A DNA stretch of 64,000 bases from Ichthyophis bannanicus (GCA_033557465.1 CM066043.1:107002278-107066277); one strand, 5' to 3'. Shown: positions 19,862 through 30,015, counted from the first letter of the stretch. Translations and numbers: made by a program. Notes: generated by a model not told the origin, from the sequence alone.

Positions 19862-22010
19862 ATGGAGCCTTCTTCTCCTAAGAAGTGCCTTAACTGTGGA
19901 AATACAGTTTTCTTTTTAGACTCCAATAACTGGTGTCTAACCTGTTTGGGTCCTGACCCTTTCCCTCCGGAGCCATTAGGCTACAATTTTATGAGAAGAC
20001 ATTTTCCATTTCGAGTTTCCCTCGATGCCGAGTGCCCTTCCAGTGTCAGGGCACCGACCATTTCTTCTCTACAGGATCAGGTAACCCACAAATAGTCTGT
20101 TAAGACTAGCCAATCCTTGAGTGGTAGGTCTCATGCCAAGCATGATGATGGCTCCGGCCTTGCCCTCAAGAACCTATTGGCTTCAAAACCCCGGCGGGAG
20201 TCTTCGGTCTCCAAAGCATTTCAGGGGTTTCAGGTTGTTCCTGGGGCTCATCCCCCACAGGACATACCTGAGCCATGCTCGGTGGTGGCATCCGCGTCGA
20301 ACGGTACCGATACCCCGGCATCGGCACCGGTGTTGAGTGATCCACTCTTCACCAGGGATCGTCATCTGGCGTCCTCGGTACCTTCGGGACCGATCGCTAC
20401 GTCCCAGATTGACTTTCCCGTATCTGAGCCATGCTCGGTGGTGGCATCCGCTTCGAGCGGTACCAATACCCCGGCATCGGCACCGGTGTTGAGTAATCTA
20501 CTCTTCGCCAGGCATCGTCATCTGGCGTCCTCGGTACCTTCGGGACCGATCGATACGTCCCAGATTGCCTTTCCAGTATCGACAGCATCGCCGATACCAC
20601 CACCGACGTCGGTACCCTCTAGACATGCATCGATAGACTCGCTCCCTTCGATGCCGAGTCTGGAATCGATATCTAGTCTAGAAGACTGGGTACCGACGCG
20701 TCTCGGAACCGACCCTTATCGATTCCGGATACGCAGTACCGAGGATGTTCACCAAGGGGTTCTGGTTGCCTCGGTACCGCTTGAACAGCCTCCGATGACT
20801 GCTTCGATGGCGTTATCGCCTCCGATTCCGGCACAGCTACCGGTGTCGGTATCGATGTCGGTTCCTGCAGTTACATCGGGACCAGCCACTTCCATGCTTT
20901 TTTCTCCATCGCTCCTTTCTATGCCTAGTTTGGAGTCGATACCTGGCATGGACGATGCAGTACTGACTGTCTCAAATCGTGACTGCCAGTACCAGTATCC
21001 ATCTAGTGGGGCTCTTTTTCCGCACCAGACCAGTACATTCTCTGGTGCCCAGGCTGCTGCTTCAACTTTAGCCTATCCAGGGATGGTTCCCATTGGAGAT
21101 CCTTCTTTTCAGAAATTTTCTCCTTGACATGGCTATTCCTATCCCTGGCTATGATCCTACTCGAGGCTGTCCTGCAGAAAAGGAAAATATAATGCTTCCT
21201 TTACATCATTCTTTGCAGGATCTTCTTCTGAGAATATGGGAAACACCTTTAAGGGTTTCCTCACCTTCTACAGCAACTGATGTTCTGTATCAGGTGCCCC
21301 CTTCTCCATGGTTTCGAAAGACTCAACTTCCCCATCATTCCATTGTAGTGGAATCAGCAATGAGGAAGGTGAAAAGCAAGAAAAAGCATTCTTCTTATCC
21401 GCCAGGTCGTGCATCTAGAGCTCTTGATGCTTTTGGACGTCAAACCTTCCAAACATCTATGCTGGCAACGAGGATTATCTCTTATATTTTCTATATGAGT
21501 CTATCTCTCCAGGAGGTCACAAAGAAATTATCTCTTTTGACTCCTTTTCTATCAGAGCCCAAGGCTGCAGACTATTCCTTACTTCTTAGTCATAGCCAGA
21601 ATCTCTCTTGGTTTCTTTCTCGTGCTTCTCTAGACTCTTTTGAGTCTGTTAGCAGAACCTCTGCTATAGCCATAGGAGCATGACGTAGGGCCTGGCTCCA
21701 GGCTTCAGACTTGAGCAGATGGGCACAACACACACTGGGTAATTCTCCTTGTACTGGGGAAAATCTCTTCAATCGGGAGGCTTTACGTCAGGTTGCTCAT
21801 TGCTCCACTGACTTCTCTGGTTCTGGGAACCATCCTAAGCCTCCTTCTTCCCCAGGAGGTAGGAAATGTCCTTCCAAACCTTCTTTCCCTAAGAAAAGAA
21901 GGTTTCATTCTTCTCCTGCCCATCATCCAGATGTACCCAAGCAGGGGACACCTCGTCCTGGTCTGAAGAATCCAAACTCTGGCCAGACTAAGCAAACCCA
22001 GCAACCATAG
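19862..22010 (+). pseudogene. DIRS-A copy 1 gag
   Basis: First ORF of DIRS-A. The N-terminus from the ATG at 19862 has a CxxC-X12-CxxC motif (C9, C12, C25, C28; CLTCLGPD). A TAG at 20093-20095 replaces the CAG glutamine kept in copy 3. The frame reopens at once and runs to a TGA at 21125-21127 as a Ser/Pro/Thr-rich linker. That linker includes an in-frame 52-residue tandem duplication (see 20270-20581). A frameshift near 21100 leads to the more conserved C-terminal part (SMLATRIISYIFYMSLSL, then SRASLDSFESVSRTSAIA), with one TGA at about 21681 and a Lys/Arg/Pro-rich tail ending at 22010. The function is presumed to be structural or nucleic-acid binding. Three disruptions make it inactive. Confidence 0.75.
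20270..20581 (+). repeat. In-frame 156-bp tandem duplication inside gag
   Basis: Two copies starting GAGCCATGCTCGGTGGTGGC at 20270 and 20426, a period of 156 bp or 52 codons. They differ at a few bases (for example GCGTCGAACGG versus GCTTCGAGCGG). DIRS-A copy 3 has only one unit at about 63519, so the duplication is specific to copy 1 or its sublineage. Confidence 0.85.
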
Positions 22011-23325
22011 GTTCCTGAAGGTTACAACCTACAGTTAACTTCTTCTTAGCAGAGGTTTGTTCACTGTTTTTTTCTTTAAAACTCTACACATGGTAAATAT
22101 GCTGAGCTGTCAGGATATTCATGTCTATGGGTTACAGATTTCTCCTCTTCTTCCTACCAAGAAGAAAAGTTAGCAACTATCCCATGATAGTTTTCTGTCC
22201 CAACATGAACAGTTGATTTCCTTCAGCAGACTTACCATATGGTAAGTCACCCTTCAGCTCCTGTTTCTCTACCCTATCATCCAGGGTTTCCCCTGAATGA
22301 GTGGTACCATACTGCAGAGCTTCTCTAGCCTCTCATTTTAGTGTAGAGTTTTTTCCTTGAATAAATTCCCTTTTTTTTTCTCCGGACAGCTCATCAGACA
22401 GGGACAGGAATTTTTCCTCTCCCTTTGTCTGTTCTCTCTGTTTTACACAGGAAGATTCTCTCTGCTGTCTCTTTCAGCTGCTGCCCATGCAGGAGTTTCA
22501 GTGATTGCACTACTGGTACTTTTCCACAAGTTTCCAGTCTGTCTTCCACTACGTTCTGTCTAGCCTTAGTAGTGATTCCAGGATAGTGCTTCATCTATCC
22601 TAGATAATCCTAATCACTTCCGGCTTCTCACATTATCTTCTTTTCTTGCCATCTCCATTTTCTTGGATTTGGCAGCAGAGCTGACCTACAGTCAGTTTTA
22701 TCTTCTAATTCTCCTGCATAATGCTCTCTGCAAGCTTCAGAGAAGCTTTCTACTATGGGCCCTTGCTAGAGAGCCTAGGATTTTGTCTCTGATGCTTTCT
22801 ATATGGTGGAAAAGGCTTATCAGTCATTTTCCATGACTGTGAGGGTTCTCCACACCCTGTTGTCTCCTGTTATAATACAGGATATAAGCCTTTTCTGTGT
22901 GAATGTCCAAAGAGTTTTCCAATCCTGCAGGAATATACTCTTTTTTCCTTTTTTTTCCCTTACAGCTTGTCCTCATGGTATCCTACTCCTTTATGGACAG
23001 CACATATTCTACTAGTAACGCATGATACCCCTGTGTCCCTCCAGTGGGTCATCCTGGTATCTCCTCCTATGCGTTTTCTGTCCATTTACCAGGTCAGAGT
23101 TCTATAAAACTCAGGACTTGCTGTTTACAGACTGATATTATCCTCTGTTTTTTCACGCAACCATCCTGGTTATTTCACTGGATAGCATTCCTGCACCTTC
23201 TTAGCCCGAAGGAATAGATTCTCTATATATCTTCTCAAGTGGGTTCCACCTTCTTGTTATTAGATGAATCTTTCTCCTTCACATCCCTCATGTGAATGTT
23301 CTTATGGGGCTTAGTTGCAGACATG
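22011..23325. other. Unassigned interior of DIRS-A copy 1
   Basis: Lies where RT and RNase H should be. I find no YLDD, no RNase H acidic motifs and no similarity by eye to copy 2 at 30016-31500. The sequence is C/T-rich on the plus strand with short frames only. Confidence 0.45.
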
Positions 23326-23447
23326 TATCTTCAGACATACATATTCATGTATGTATATATCTCTATATATATTCTATAGATACATATGTCTGTAAGCTGT
23401 GTGTGCATAGGTTATGTCCTTATATCTATATCTATCTATATATATTA
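23326..23447. repeat. TATC/TA microsatellite, left part
   Basis: Imperfect (TATC)n/(TA)n/(ATGT)n array ending TCTATCTATATATATTA. It continues after the BX-1 insertion at 24991-25048. Confidence 0.7.
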
Positions 23448-24990
23448 TGTGATAAGGAAGCTTATCATAGCTCAGGAAGGAGCTATAGAAAAGGTGAAGT
23501 GACTCTGAACAAGCAACCTGTCAGTTCTGGTAGAAATAAGAAAACAGAATTTTCCCATAAAAGACTACCAATCCCAGAATGCACCAGGTTTCCAACAGCC
23601 ATTAGAGGAGCTGAAGTGGGGAAACGTGTGTTCAATCAGGAGGGCTATGAGGTAATCCCTAAGCACTCATCTCAAAGGGCAGGGCCTGATTCAGCACAGC
23701 TGCGCTGTGTTAGGGAGGAGCACTCATCTAAGCAGAATAAAGGTAGAGTTTATTCTACAGAGGATCAGCTTGGATATCCTCAGTTTCATCTGAAGGATCA
23801 TCAGAAGCAGAAGCCAAACCGGACGGACAGAGAGGGAAAGAAACCCTTTGGAAGAAAGAGGAGAAAAACCTTTGAGAGGTCTAGAAGAGTCCAGAGCAGT
23901 ACGTATACTGGGAGGCATTCCAAGGGCCAGCATATACCATTGGACTGGGGAAAGCCAGAGGAATGGTGCTGCAGAGCTAGGAATCTCCAGATGGTACCTG
24001 TGAGGGAGACGGCTGCACGTGGAAGGGACCCTAAGACCCGTACCAGAAGGTATGTGAAGAGAGATCCAGTGTCCAGGGATCTGGATTGGAAGGCTGGACA
24101 TAAGAACTGGACTACATACTGGCCAGGCTATGTAGAGAGGAACTCTTAACAGCAATGGAAGCTCAGGTATGAACCCTGATCTATGCCCTAGCTATAACCT
24201 TGAAAGACAGCAGGGAAACAAGTATTCTCCTGAAAGTGCTCCATTGGGAGATTCATCTGTGCCAATCCATGATATTAAACCCATGCTTGTTGAAGAAGAG
24301 GGGGTGATAGCAGATGAAGAATCTGTTTACATGGACTGCTCTCTGTCTAAACTCCTTTGGTGATTTTCTGTTATAAAGTACAGCAACCATCACAAAGAAA
24401 TACAAACTTGTTCTTTAATCTACTCAGAAAAGATCCTGAGTAGGATTTTTAGCCACGCAGTAGAAAGCAAGCCAGCTAAGGGGTTCCAGCTGGATAACTG
24501 CTAGCAATTGAGCCTTACCTAATTGCTTGTGAGCTAGGAGAGAATCACTTCTGAATCTATGTGGGAAGATATAAGAAGTTACCCTGAAAAGAACAGGTTT
24601 TTTTTCTTTCTTTGTAGCTTTTGGTTTGTTTGATACATGCTAAGAAAATATTAGCTAAGCCTACAGAAAAGACCAGTTTGTTATCAACCAGGTCTTATTT
24701 CTTTTGCTTTGATTGCCTGATAAGTTAAAATGTTGTTTTCCTGATTTTGTTTTTTCAAGTTTAACACTGAAAGCAAGTAACCTGATTTATGTGCTACCAA
24801 GCATATCTGTGTTGGGAGAAATAACCCCATAAATAAATATCTTATTGGCTTTACCCAAAAGCACAACTAATTATTGTGAGCAGCTGTGTCTGGTGTGAAT
24901 GAACTGCATTGCCCACAATCCCTTGCAAATCATATAGATATATGCACTTGCCAAGACTGTGAAGATTCTCACCCAGGCAGCCGTCTGACA
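23448..24990 (+). mobile_element. BX-1: insertion in the microsatellite encoding a basic protein
   Basis: A 1.54-kb segment is inserted between two halves of a TATC microsatellite. It starts TGTGATAAGG and ends CCGTCTGACA, so the termini are TG…CA, but no repeated LTR is visible. It carries a damaged ORF (23451-24363) and an AT-rich non-coding 3' part. An ACTACCAATCCCAGAATGC stretch at about 23563 resembles a common vertebrate promoter motif. The protein resembles the one at 58304-59515. Class is undetermined. Confidence 0.55.
23451..24363 (+). pseudogene. BX-1 basic protein, frameshifted
   Basis: One open frame runs from before 23451 to a TAA at 24147-24149, followed after a frame change by a 64-codon frame ending at 24363. 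The protein is Lys/Arg/Gln-rich (DREGKKPFGRKRRKTFERSR) with a W-containing block (SRDLDWKAGHKNWTTYWPG). Its acidic C-terminus ends EESVYMDCSLS. The protein at 58304-59515 has the same order: a basic body, a DWFKDKTVFKKWSC block and the tail EEMDCTLS. No enzyme motif is recognised. It may be a gag-like or nucleic-acid-binding protein of an uncharacterised retroelement. I do not recognise the family. Confidence 0.5.
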
Positions 24991-25050
24991 ATATATATCT
25001 ATCTATATATCTATCTATCTATATCTATATCTATATATCTATATCTATCC
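24991..25050. repeat. TATC/TA microsatellite, right part
   Basis: ATATATATCTATCTATATAT continuing to about 25048. Same motif as 23326-23447. Confidence 0.75.
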
Positions 25051-25383
25051 AGATGCTTCTTATAAGTAGATATGTATTTACATACTATTTCCCTAACTGT
25101 CTATGCTATAAAGGTTTTACCTTCTCAAAGGTTCCAGACAGTAGGCTTGCATATGTTCCTACTGTCCCTCAGTATGTTGGGGGTGTTATGCACACAACCA
25201 CTACTGTGGTTCTGACAGCTTTCACTTTACTCTAGGTCTCGCTATCCCTGAAGCATCATACTTCAATATCTTTCCTATCTCTCACCAGCTAGGAAAGACA
25301 GTGTAGATCTTTAGTAGTTCTGAGGTTCAGCCCTTCACACATCTGTCCTCCTTGGGAATACGGGCTTTTTTCCATACCCCTTC
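25051..25383. other. Unassigned DIRS-A copy 1 interior
   Basis: No domain recognised. Plus-strand C/T-rich sequence like 22.0-23.3 kb, consistent with one region split by BX-1. Confidence 0.4.
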
Positions 25384-25990
25384 TTATTTATTTATTTATT
25401 TATTTTATTTATTTATTTATACATCTTTTCTATACCGCCACTTCCAGAGATCAGTGGCGGTTTACAGGTAACAAACATTAATAATAGAGCACTATTATTT
25501 TACATAGAACAGATTTAGAACAAAGAACTATTTTACATAGAACAGATTTAGAACAAAGAACATTCAACTATTAAGTGTAACTTAAAAATACAATGAGATA
25601 ACAGGAGGGGTAGGAACATTTGAACTGGGTATTAATTAGATAATGTTTCAAAACATAGTACCAACAGTATATCAACAGTAAAGTCAAATATTTACATTAA
25701 ATTACAGTTATTCACATTAGCGACAAGCAAATTGCTTTCTAAGGGTAAGCTTAATCTAGGTGAGTAATGTGAATGTGTGGGAAAGGTTTATGCTTTGTCT
25801 AAGTAGGGTCAGTGAGTGATTGATGAACGGTGTTTTTTTCTGTGTTAGGATTATCTTCAATGTGGAGGTTATTGTAGTGCAGAGTAAATAGATGGGTTTT
25901 TAGATTTTTTCTAAATAATTGAAGATCTTTGATTTCTCTGATTTCAATCGGGAGGTTGTTCCATAGTCCCTCCAGGACTGGGCTAGTTGT
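25384..25990 (-). mobile_element. LINE-R-like 3' end with C-terminal coding
   Basis: The plus strand starts with (TTTA)n, then TATACCGCCACTTCCAGAGA and TGGCGGTTTACAGG, the reversed 3' end. Farther right the minus strand encodes WNNLPIEIREIKDLQLFRKN then LKTHLFTLHYNN, the domain that closes the LINE-R protein near 46180-46260 (WNSLPMSLRALEDLTDFRKD then LKTWLF). An internal near-duplication of ATTTTACATAGAACAGATTT is present at about 25498 and 25533. Confidence 0.7.
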
Positions 25991-26474
25991 TCAAATCGGT
26001 CAGTTTTCCTCTTTTACTCCTAAATGTTATTGACTCTGCAGCTAAAAGAGTTTCAGCTTTTTCCCATAAAGCTTTCCACTGAAGACCTGCCGTTCTTTTA
26101 CTACCCCAGTTGACAATTGGGTCATCTGCCAAGTCCAGATTTGGACCTTCACCTTCACTGCCGTGAGGTCACCTTGAGGATTCCTCTACTGAATCTCCAG
26201 TAGACTCCATCAAGCTCTCTACTTCCTGCAATCCAGTAGGTAAGATCCATATTGTGATTGCTCTTCAATATTTCTACTAGTAATTATCATATATACCAAG
26301 GACTCCTCTCTTGTAGTCCTTAGGTTAGCTGTTTTTCCTACAGCTCCTCTCTTTTCAACTCCTACCCACCATCCCTCATGGGATGCCAGTGTTCCATGTG
26401 TGGGAAGTGCAGTCCTGTTCTACGGACATGCATTTTATGGGATTTCCCCCTGGCATCTATAGCTAGGGAGTCCC
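25991..26474. other. Unassigned DIRS-A copy 1 interior
   Basis: No recombinase motif seen, although this is where one would expect it. Short frames only. Confidence 0.4.
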
Positions 26475-26571
26475 CATATGTGAAGACTCATTCCTGCTTG
26501 TTCCTGGAGATAGCACAGTTACTTACCTGTAACAGGTGATCTCTGGGAACAGCAGGAATAAGTCTTCACAA
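26475..26571. repeat. DIRS-A copy 1 ICR
   Basis: The complement of the left end (…CTTGTTCCTGGAGAT) is joined at 26511/26512 to the complement of the right end (AGCACAGTTACTTACCTGTA…). This is the diagnostic DIRS internal complementary region, used in the accepted model to template circular replication intermediates. Confidence 0.85.
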
Positions 26572-26843
26572 CCCACCCACCTCCCCTAGGAGTTGTATCT
26601 CTCTATCTATCTTCCTTTCCTCTTTCTCTCTCTCTTTGTCTCAGCTATGAAACTCAACTGAGGAGAGACAGTTGGAAAGGCGGGAAGACAGCACGCAGGC
26701 GCTGTGGGATGCTCCCAAAAGCTTTCTGATTGGATGCTGGGGAGCGTTCCCGCGCAGGCTCCGTCGGTACCGACGTACCCTATATGTGAAGACTTATTCC
26801 TGCTGTTCCCAGAGATCACCTGTTACAGGTAAGTAACTGTGCT
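26572..26843 (+). repeat. DIRS-A copy 1 right ITR
   Basis: Inverted copy of the left ITR (GTCGGTACCGAC at 26763-26774) extended by about 26 nt beyond the left end. It terminates in CAGGTAAGTAACTGTGCT, which contains a perfect 5' splice-donor consensus at 26826-26834. Confidence 0.85.
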
Positions 26844-27004
26844 TTTTCACAAGATGGTTTGTAGTGGGTGGAAGCTACATCAGTTCCAGATGAGGGTTCA
26901 CACTGAAGTAGCAAACTGACAGTGGACAAAGCTGTGCAGTGAGACTGGATCGGTTCTTGAATATGAAGGGAGCTTGGAGATTCTGGAGCTCTACTGATGG
27001 TTCT

Positions 27005-27140
27005 GTTCAATCATCCTTCAGAGAGAGGAGTGGTTCCAAAGGACTGGCGAAAGGCAAATATTGTTCTTTTCATAAAGAAAGTAACTGACTTGGTAGACTA
27101 TAAGTTAGTCTGACCTCAGTGGTGGGTAAGTTAATGAAGT
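27005..27140 (+). pseudogene. LINE-J RT N-terminal fragment
   Basis: Encodes ERGVVPKDWRKANIVLFIKK, equivalent to the VPEDWTVSNVTPIFKKG block at about 51400 on the minus strand. Very short. Confidence 0.55.
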
Positions 27141-27335
27141 ACTTTTTATTCTTTCCTGCTGTCCACCAAGCAGAAAATGGAACTTTTGGATAATCATGTC
27201 TGATAATCTCAAGGTTGCTAAACAAAGGCAGTAGCCAGAGTCAGAGGAATGCTGGGATGCACAAGTTAAAAAGGAAAAATTTAAAAGAAAGCGCTGATGC
27301 CTCTGTACAGCTTTTTGGTTATACTGTATCTAGAG

Positions 27336-27569
27336 CAGGGGTTCTCAACCCAGGACACACCTAGGCATCAGACTTTCAGGATAAACACATGGAATATGCA
27401 TATGAGAGATTTGCATGCACTGCCTCCATTGTATGCATATTCATTGTGGCTGAGAGAGATGCATACAATGAACGCAGTGCATGCAGATCTCTCATATGCA
27501 TATTCATTGTGTTTAGCCTGAAAATCTAACTACCTAGGTAAGTCGCTAGCACTGGGTTGAAAACCCCTG
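27336..27569. mobile_element. hAT-type palindromic MITE, copy 1
   Basis: Ends CAGGGGTTCTCAACCC and GGTTGAAAACCCCTG. The two halves are near-complementary (TTTCAGGATAAACACA left, AGCCTGAAAATCT right; ATATGCATATGAGAGA repeated inverted). Flanks ATCTAGAG and ATCTCTAGAG look like an 8-bp target duplication with a small indel. Same family as 37911-38104. Non-coding; would need a hAT transposase in trans. Confidence 0.75.
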
Positions 27570-28932
27570 ATCTCTAGAGTATTGTGTACAGCTCTGGAGG
27601 TGACAAAAGCATCTTTGGTGGTGTTCAACCTCTAGGGATTAGGAGACAGCAGGAGTATCTTCAATCCTGATCAGGGCCATGGAGAAGGGGAGATGGTATT
27701 GGGGCTTAGGAGAAGAAAGAGAATGACGGAACCTTTGGCAGGCAGTGGGGTGGCCCAAGGAGAGAGGGCAGAGAGAGTGAGTTGGGGTGAAGCATAGAGT
27801 AAAAGGATTGCAGAGAATAAAACTGGAGGAAGAAAGGACTGCACCTGAATGGAAAAGGGTAGAAAATGCCAGGTGAGCTAAATCGCCCGTGTGCCTATTC
27901 TCAGCCCAGGAGAAACTGCTGTGGCTGGGGATTGCCCCCTGCCTGCATAGAAAAGAGATTGGAGGGAAAGAGAGAGGAAAGAGGGTCTAAGTATTAGAAT
28001 AAAACTGTGTAAAAATTCTGACAGAGCAAAAAATAAGCAAGCAAGAAAAATCCCCAAAAATATACAAATCACTTGGAGCTATTCCCCAAAACAACAAAAA
28101 GGGCAATAAAAATAAATAAATGACAGGGCTTCTGTTGCTAAGGATCTTCTGCCCTGTCCCAGGCTTTACCCATTACTCCCTACAGCATTATTATGGCACT
28201 GAAGTGAGGCAGGATATCTCATCACTTTCAATGACCACAAGTGGGAGCTCTGTCCTAAAGTTTCAGCAATGTGTGTGTGATTTATTTTATTTAGGACCCT
28301 TTTAGTACATACATTGTAGTGTTTAAAACAGGTTACTATAAACCACAACAAAATACAATGTATGTTTATCTGTTAAAATACTCTCCTAAAGCTGCATCCA
28401 GAAAGGCAGGAGGATTAGAACTGAGGCACCTGTAGTAATGTGACTCCCAAAGTCATGCAAATGGTAAGCATTTCTGCAGCACCTTGAAACTCGTGACTCT
28501 GTCGCTGTGTTTCTTCTCATTAATACTGCATTGTGCCCTTTGCTTTTTTCCAAGCTTCTTTTGTGGATGGCAGTACCTGCTGGGTTCACTCACTACGTCT
28601 ACCTGCCACCCCCACCAGCCACAGCTGGCATAAATGGAGATTGAAATTTTCCAGGTACAGGCAGTGAACAACTGCAGCTGCTGATCAGGTGTTGCAGTGG
28701 TTAACAAGAGCAGGAGGAACATGATGATCCCCCTGCCCCTCCCAATTTCTCTTATCACTAAAATATGAGATGTGCAGGTACATATGCCTTTAAATTTAAT
28801 GAAGAGCTTGTATGACGTGCTGGTACCTTTCTGAACCTGATTATGTGATTATGTATTTTGAACCTCATTCCTTACACAGTTTAAAATTTCCTGTGCCTTT
28901 TTTTTCTCTCTTTCCCTCCATGCCCCCTCCAG
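27570..28932. other. NDUFB11 intron 1 sequence, no element recognised
   Basis: No repeat family identified by eye. It ends with the pyrimidine-rich acceptor tract before the exon at 28933. NDUFB11 exon 1 (mitochondrial targeting region) is not seen here or farther upstream. Confidence 0.5.
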
Positions 28933-29063
28933 AACGCAGACTTCCATGGCTTTCATGAAGACCCTACGGTGGACCTGTGGAATATGAGGATGGCCTTCTT
29001 CTTTGGCATTTCTGTCTCCATTGTTTTGGGTTCAGTTTTTGTTCACTATCTCCCAGACCGTGG
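28933..29063 (+). CDS. NDUFB11: NDUFB11 internal exon (complex I subunit)
   Basis: Acceptor TTTTTTTCTCTCTTTCCCTC…CCCCCTCCAG precedes an open 131-bp exon, and the donor is GG|GTAAGAG. The reading frame starts at base 1 and leaves two bases for the next codon. The encoded 43 residues include [19 protein letters not shown] and the single membrane span ([20 protein letters not shown], then PD). This matches the conserved part of NDUFB11, an accessory subunit of the inner-membrane arm of mitochondrial complex I, needed for complex assembly. The last exon (expected MR/KxW…REAER… and a C-terminal …DP.KI.LP) was not found up to 64000, nor was exon 1. Intact splice signals and intron-like flanks argue against a processed pseudogene. 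Confidence 0.85.
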
Positions 29064-29129
29064 GTAAGAGCCATGATATACCTCTGCGCTTGACACAGTC
29101 CCTTGTAGACACTTTGCATTAGCCCATCT

Positions 29130-29366
29130 TCATCCCTTTTTTTAAAATTTTTGTGCCATCAAGTCAGTGTTGACTCATAGCGACCCAGCTATCTCTGGGT
29201 TTTCTTGGCAATGTATCACCGGAAGTAGATTGCCATCCTTTTCTTCCGAGGCAATGGAGGATAAAGTGACTTGCCCAAAGTCACAAGGAGTGCAAGTGGG
29301 AATCGAACCCTTGATCTTCTGGGTACTAGGCAGTTGCTCTAACCACTAGGCTACTCCTCCTTCATC
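29130..29366 (-). mobile_element. tRNA-derived SINE in NDUFB11 intron
   Basis: The reverse complement starts GGAGGAGTAGCCTAGTGGTT (A-box-like GCCTAGTGGTTAGAGCA), followed by GGTTCGATTCCCAC (B box) and CTTTGGGCAAGTCACTTTAT (MIR/CORE-type middle). The far end has GGTCGCTATGAGTCAACACT. It is the best preserved SINE of the window. Confidence 0.8.
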
Positions 29367-29428
29367 CCTTTATCTGTGTATAAATTAAATGGGGATCTCC
29401 AGGAACAAGCAGGAATGAGTCTTCACAT

Positions 29429-30014
29429 ATGGGTACGTCGGTACCGACGGAGCCTGCCAGTATGCTTATTGCCAGAATCAACTCATATAGCCTTCATATG
29501 GGTATGAAGCTGCACACTTACCTCCCTTTTATTCCAGAAGATAAAAGGGAAGAATTCCGCATGTGGCTTAAGCATACTCAGGACATCTCCAAGTTTTCAA
29601 ACAGGGCAGCCTTTGACTCCTTTGAAGGTGCCAGTAGAGCCTCAGGCATTGCCATAGCTGCTCGCAGAATTGCTTGGCTCCAGGCTTCTGATTTAGAACC
29701 CTGGGTTCAAGATGGCTTAGGAAATCTGCCCTGTACAGGTGAAAATCTGTTTGGCAAAGAGTGGCAAATAAAAGCCACTCAAATGGATGCAGAGAATTCT
29801 GCTCTGGATAGACTTTTCAAGGTCTACCTCCATTCCTGCCAAGAAAAAGACTTTTAAAAAGTCTTTTTTCAAAAAGGGCAGGTTTCCTTCCACTTCTGGC
29901 CAACAATCTTCTACAGGTCGCTTTACCGCTAAGCGTCAGCAACCTAAGCAGGCCAGGCCTAAGTCTACAGGGGCTGCTGTAACCCAGCAGTCCCAACCCC
30001 CTCAGGGTTTTTGA
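29429..30014 (+). pseudogene. DIRS-A copy 2 gag C-terminal remnant fused to ITR
   Basis: An ATG inside the ITR (29429) is fused in frame to gag: ITR-derived MGTSVPTEPA, then SMLIARINSYSLHMGMKL. This corresponds to SMLATRIISYIFYMSLSL at about 21459 in copy 1, so about 1.9 kb is deleted relative to copy 1. A frameshift near 29815-29850 separates FEGASRASGIAIAARRIAWL from the basic tail (AKKKTFKKSFFKKGRFPSTS, ending QPPQGF at 30014). Loss of the CxxC domain means no functional gag. Confidence 0.75.
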
Positions 30015-30015
30015 C

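Larger units (their letters stand above)
19486..26843 (+). mobile_element. DIRS-A copy 1 (gag and ends retained, pol not recognisable)
   Basis: The left end begins ATCTCCAGGAACAAACAGGA at 19486. The right end finishes CAGGTAAGTAACTGTGCT at 26843. The ends are inverted copies over about 190 bp. An ICR at 26475-26571 fuses the complements of both ends. The interior holds a damaged gag ORF (19862-22010), then about 4.4 kb in which I find no RT, RNase H or recombinase motif, and two insertions (BX-1 at 23448-24990 and a LINE-R tail at 25384-25990). No target duplication is expected for tyrosine-recombinase elements. This could be a non-autonomous derivative or a copy whose pol region was replaced. 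Confidence 0.8.

Noticed and set aside
20183..20949. Minus-strand open frames antisense to DIRS-A gag
   Set aside because: Mirror frames of the biased CpG-rich gag linker. They duplicate with the 156-bp repeat and show no domain.
23724..24155. 143-codon minus-strand frame opposite BX-1
   Set aside because: The plus-strand frame has the counterpart in BX-2; the antisense one does not.
23326..25050. TATC array as a possible tandem satellite or CRISPR-like array
   Set aside because: A simple microsatellite interrupted by a transposon, with no spacer structure.
28933..29063. NDUFB11 match as a processed pseudogene
   Set aside because: The match stops exactly at consensus acceptor and donor sites, with intron-like flanks and no poly(A) or upstream exon fused.
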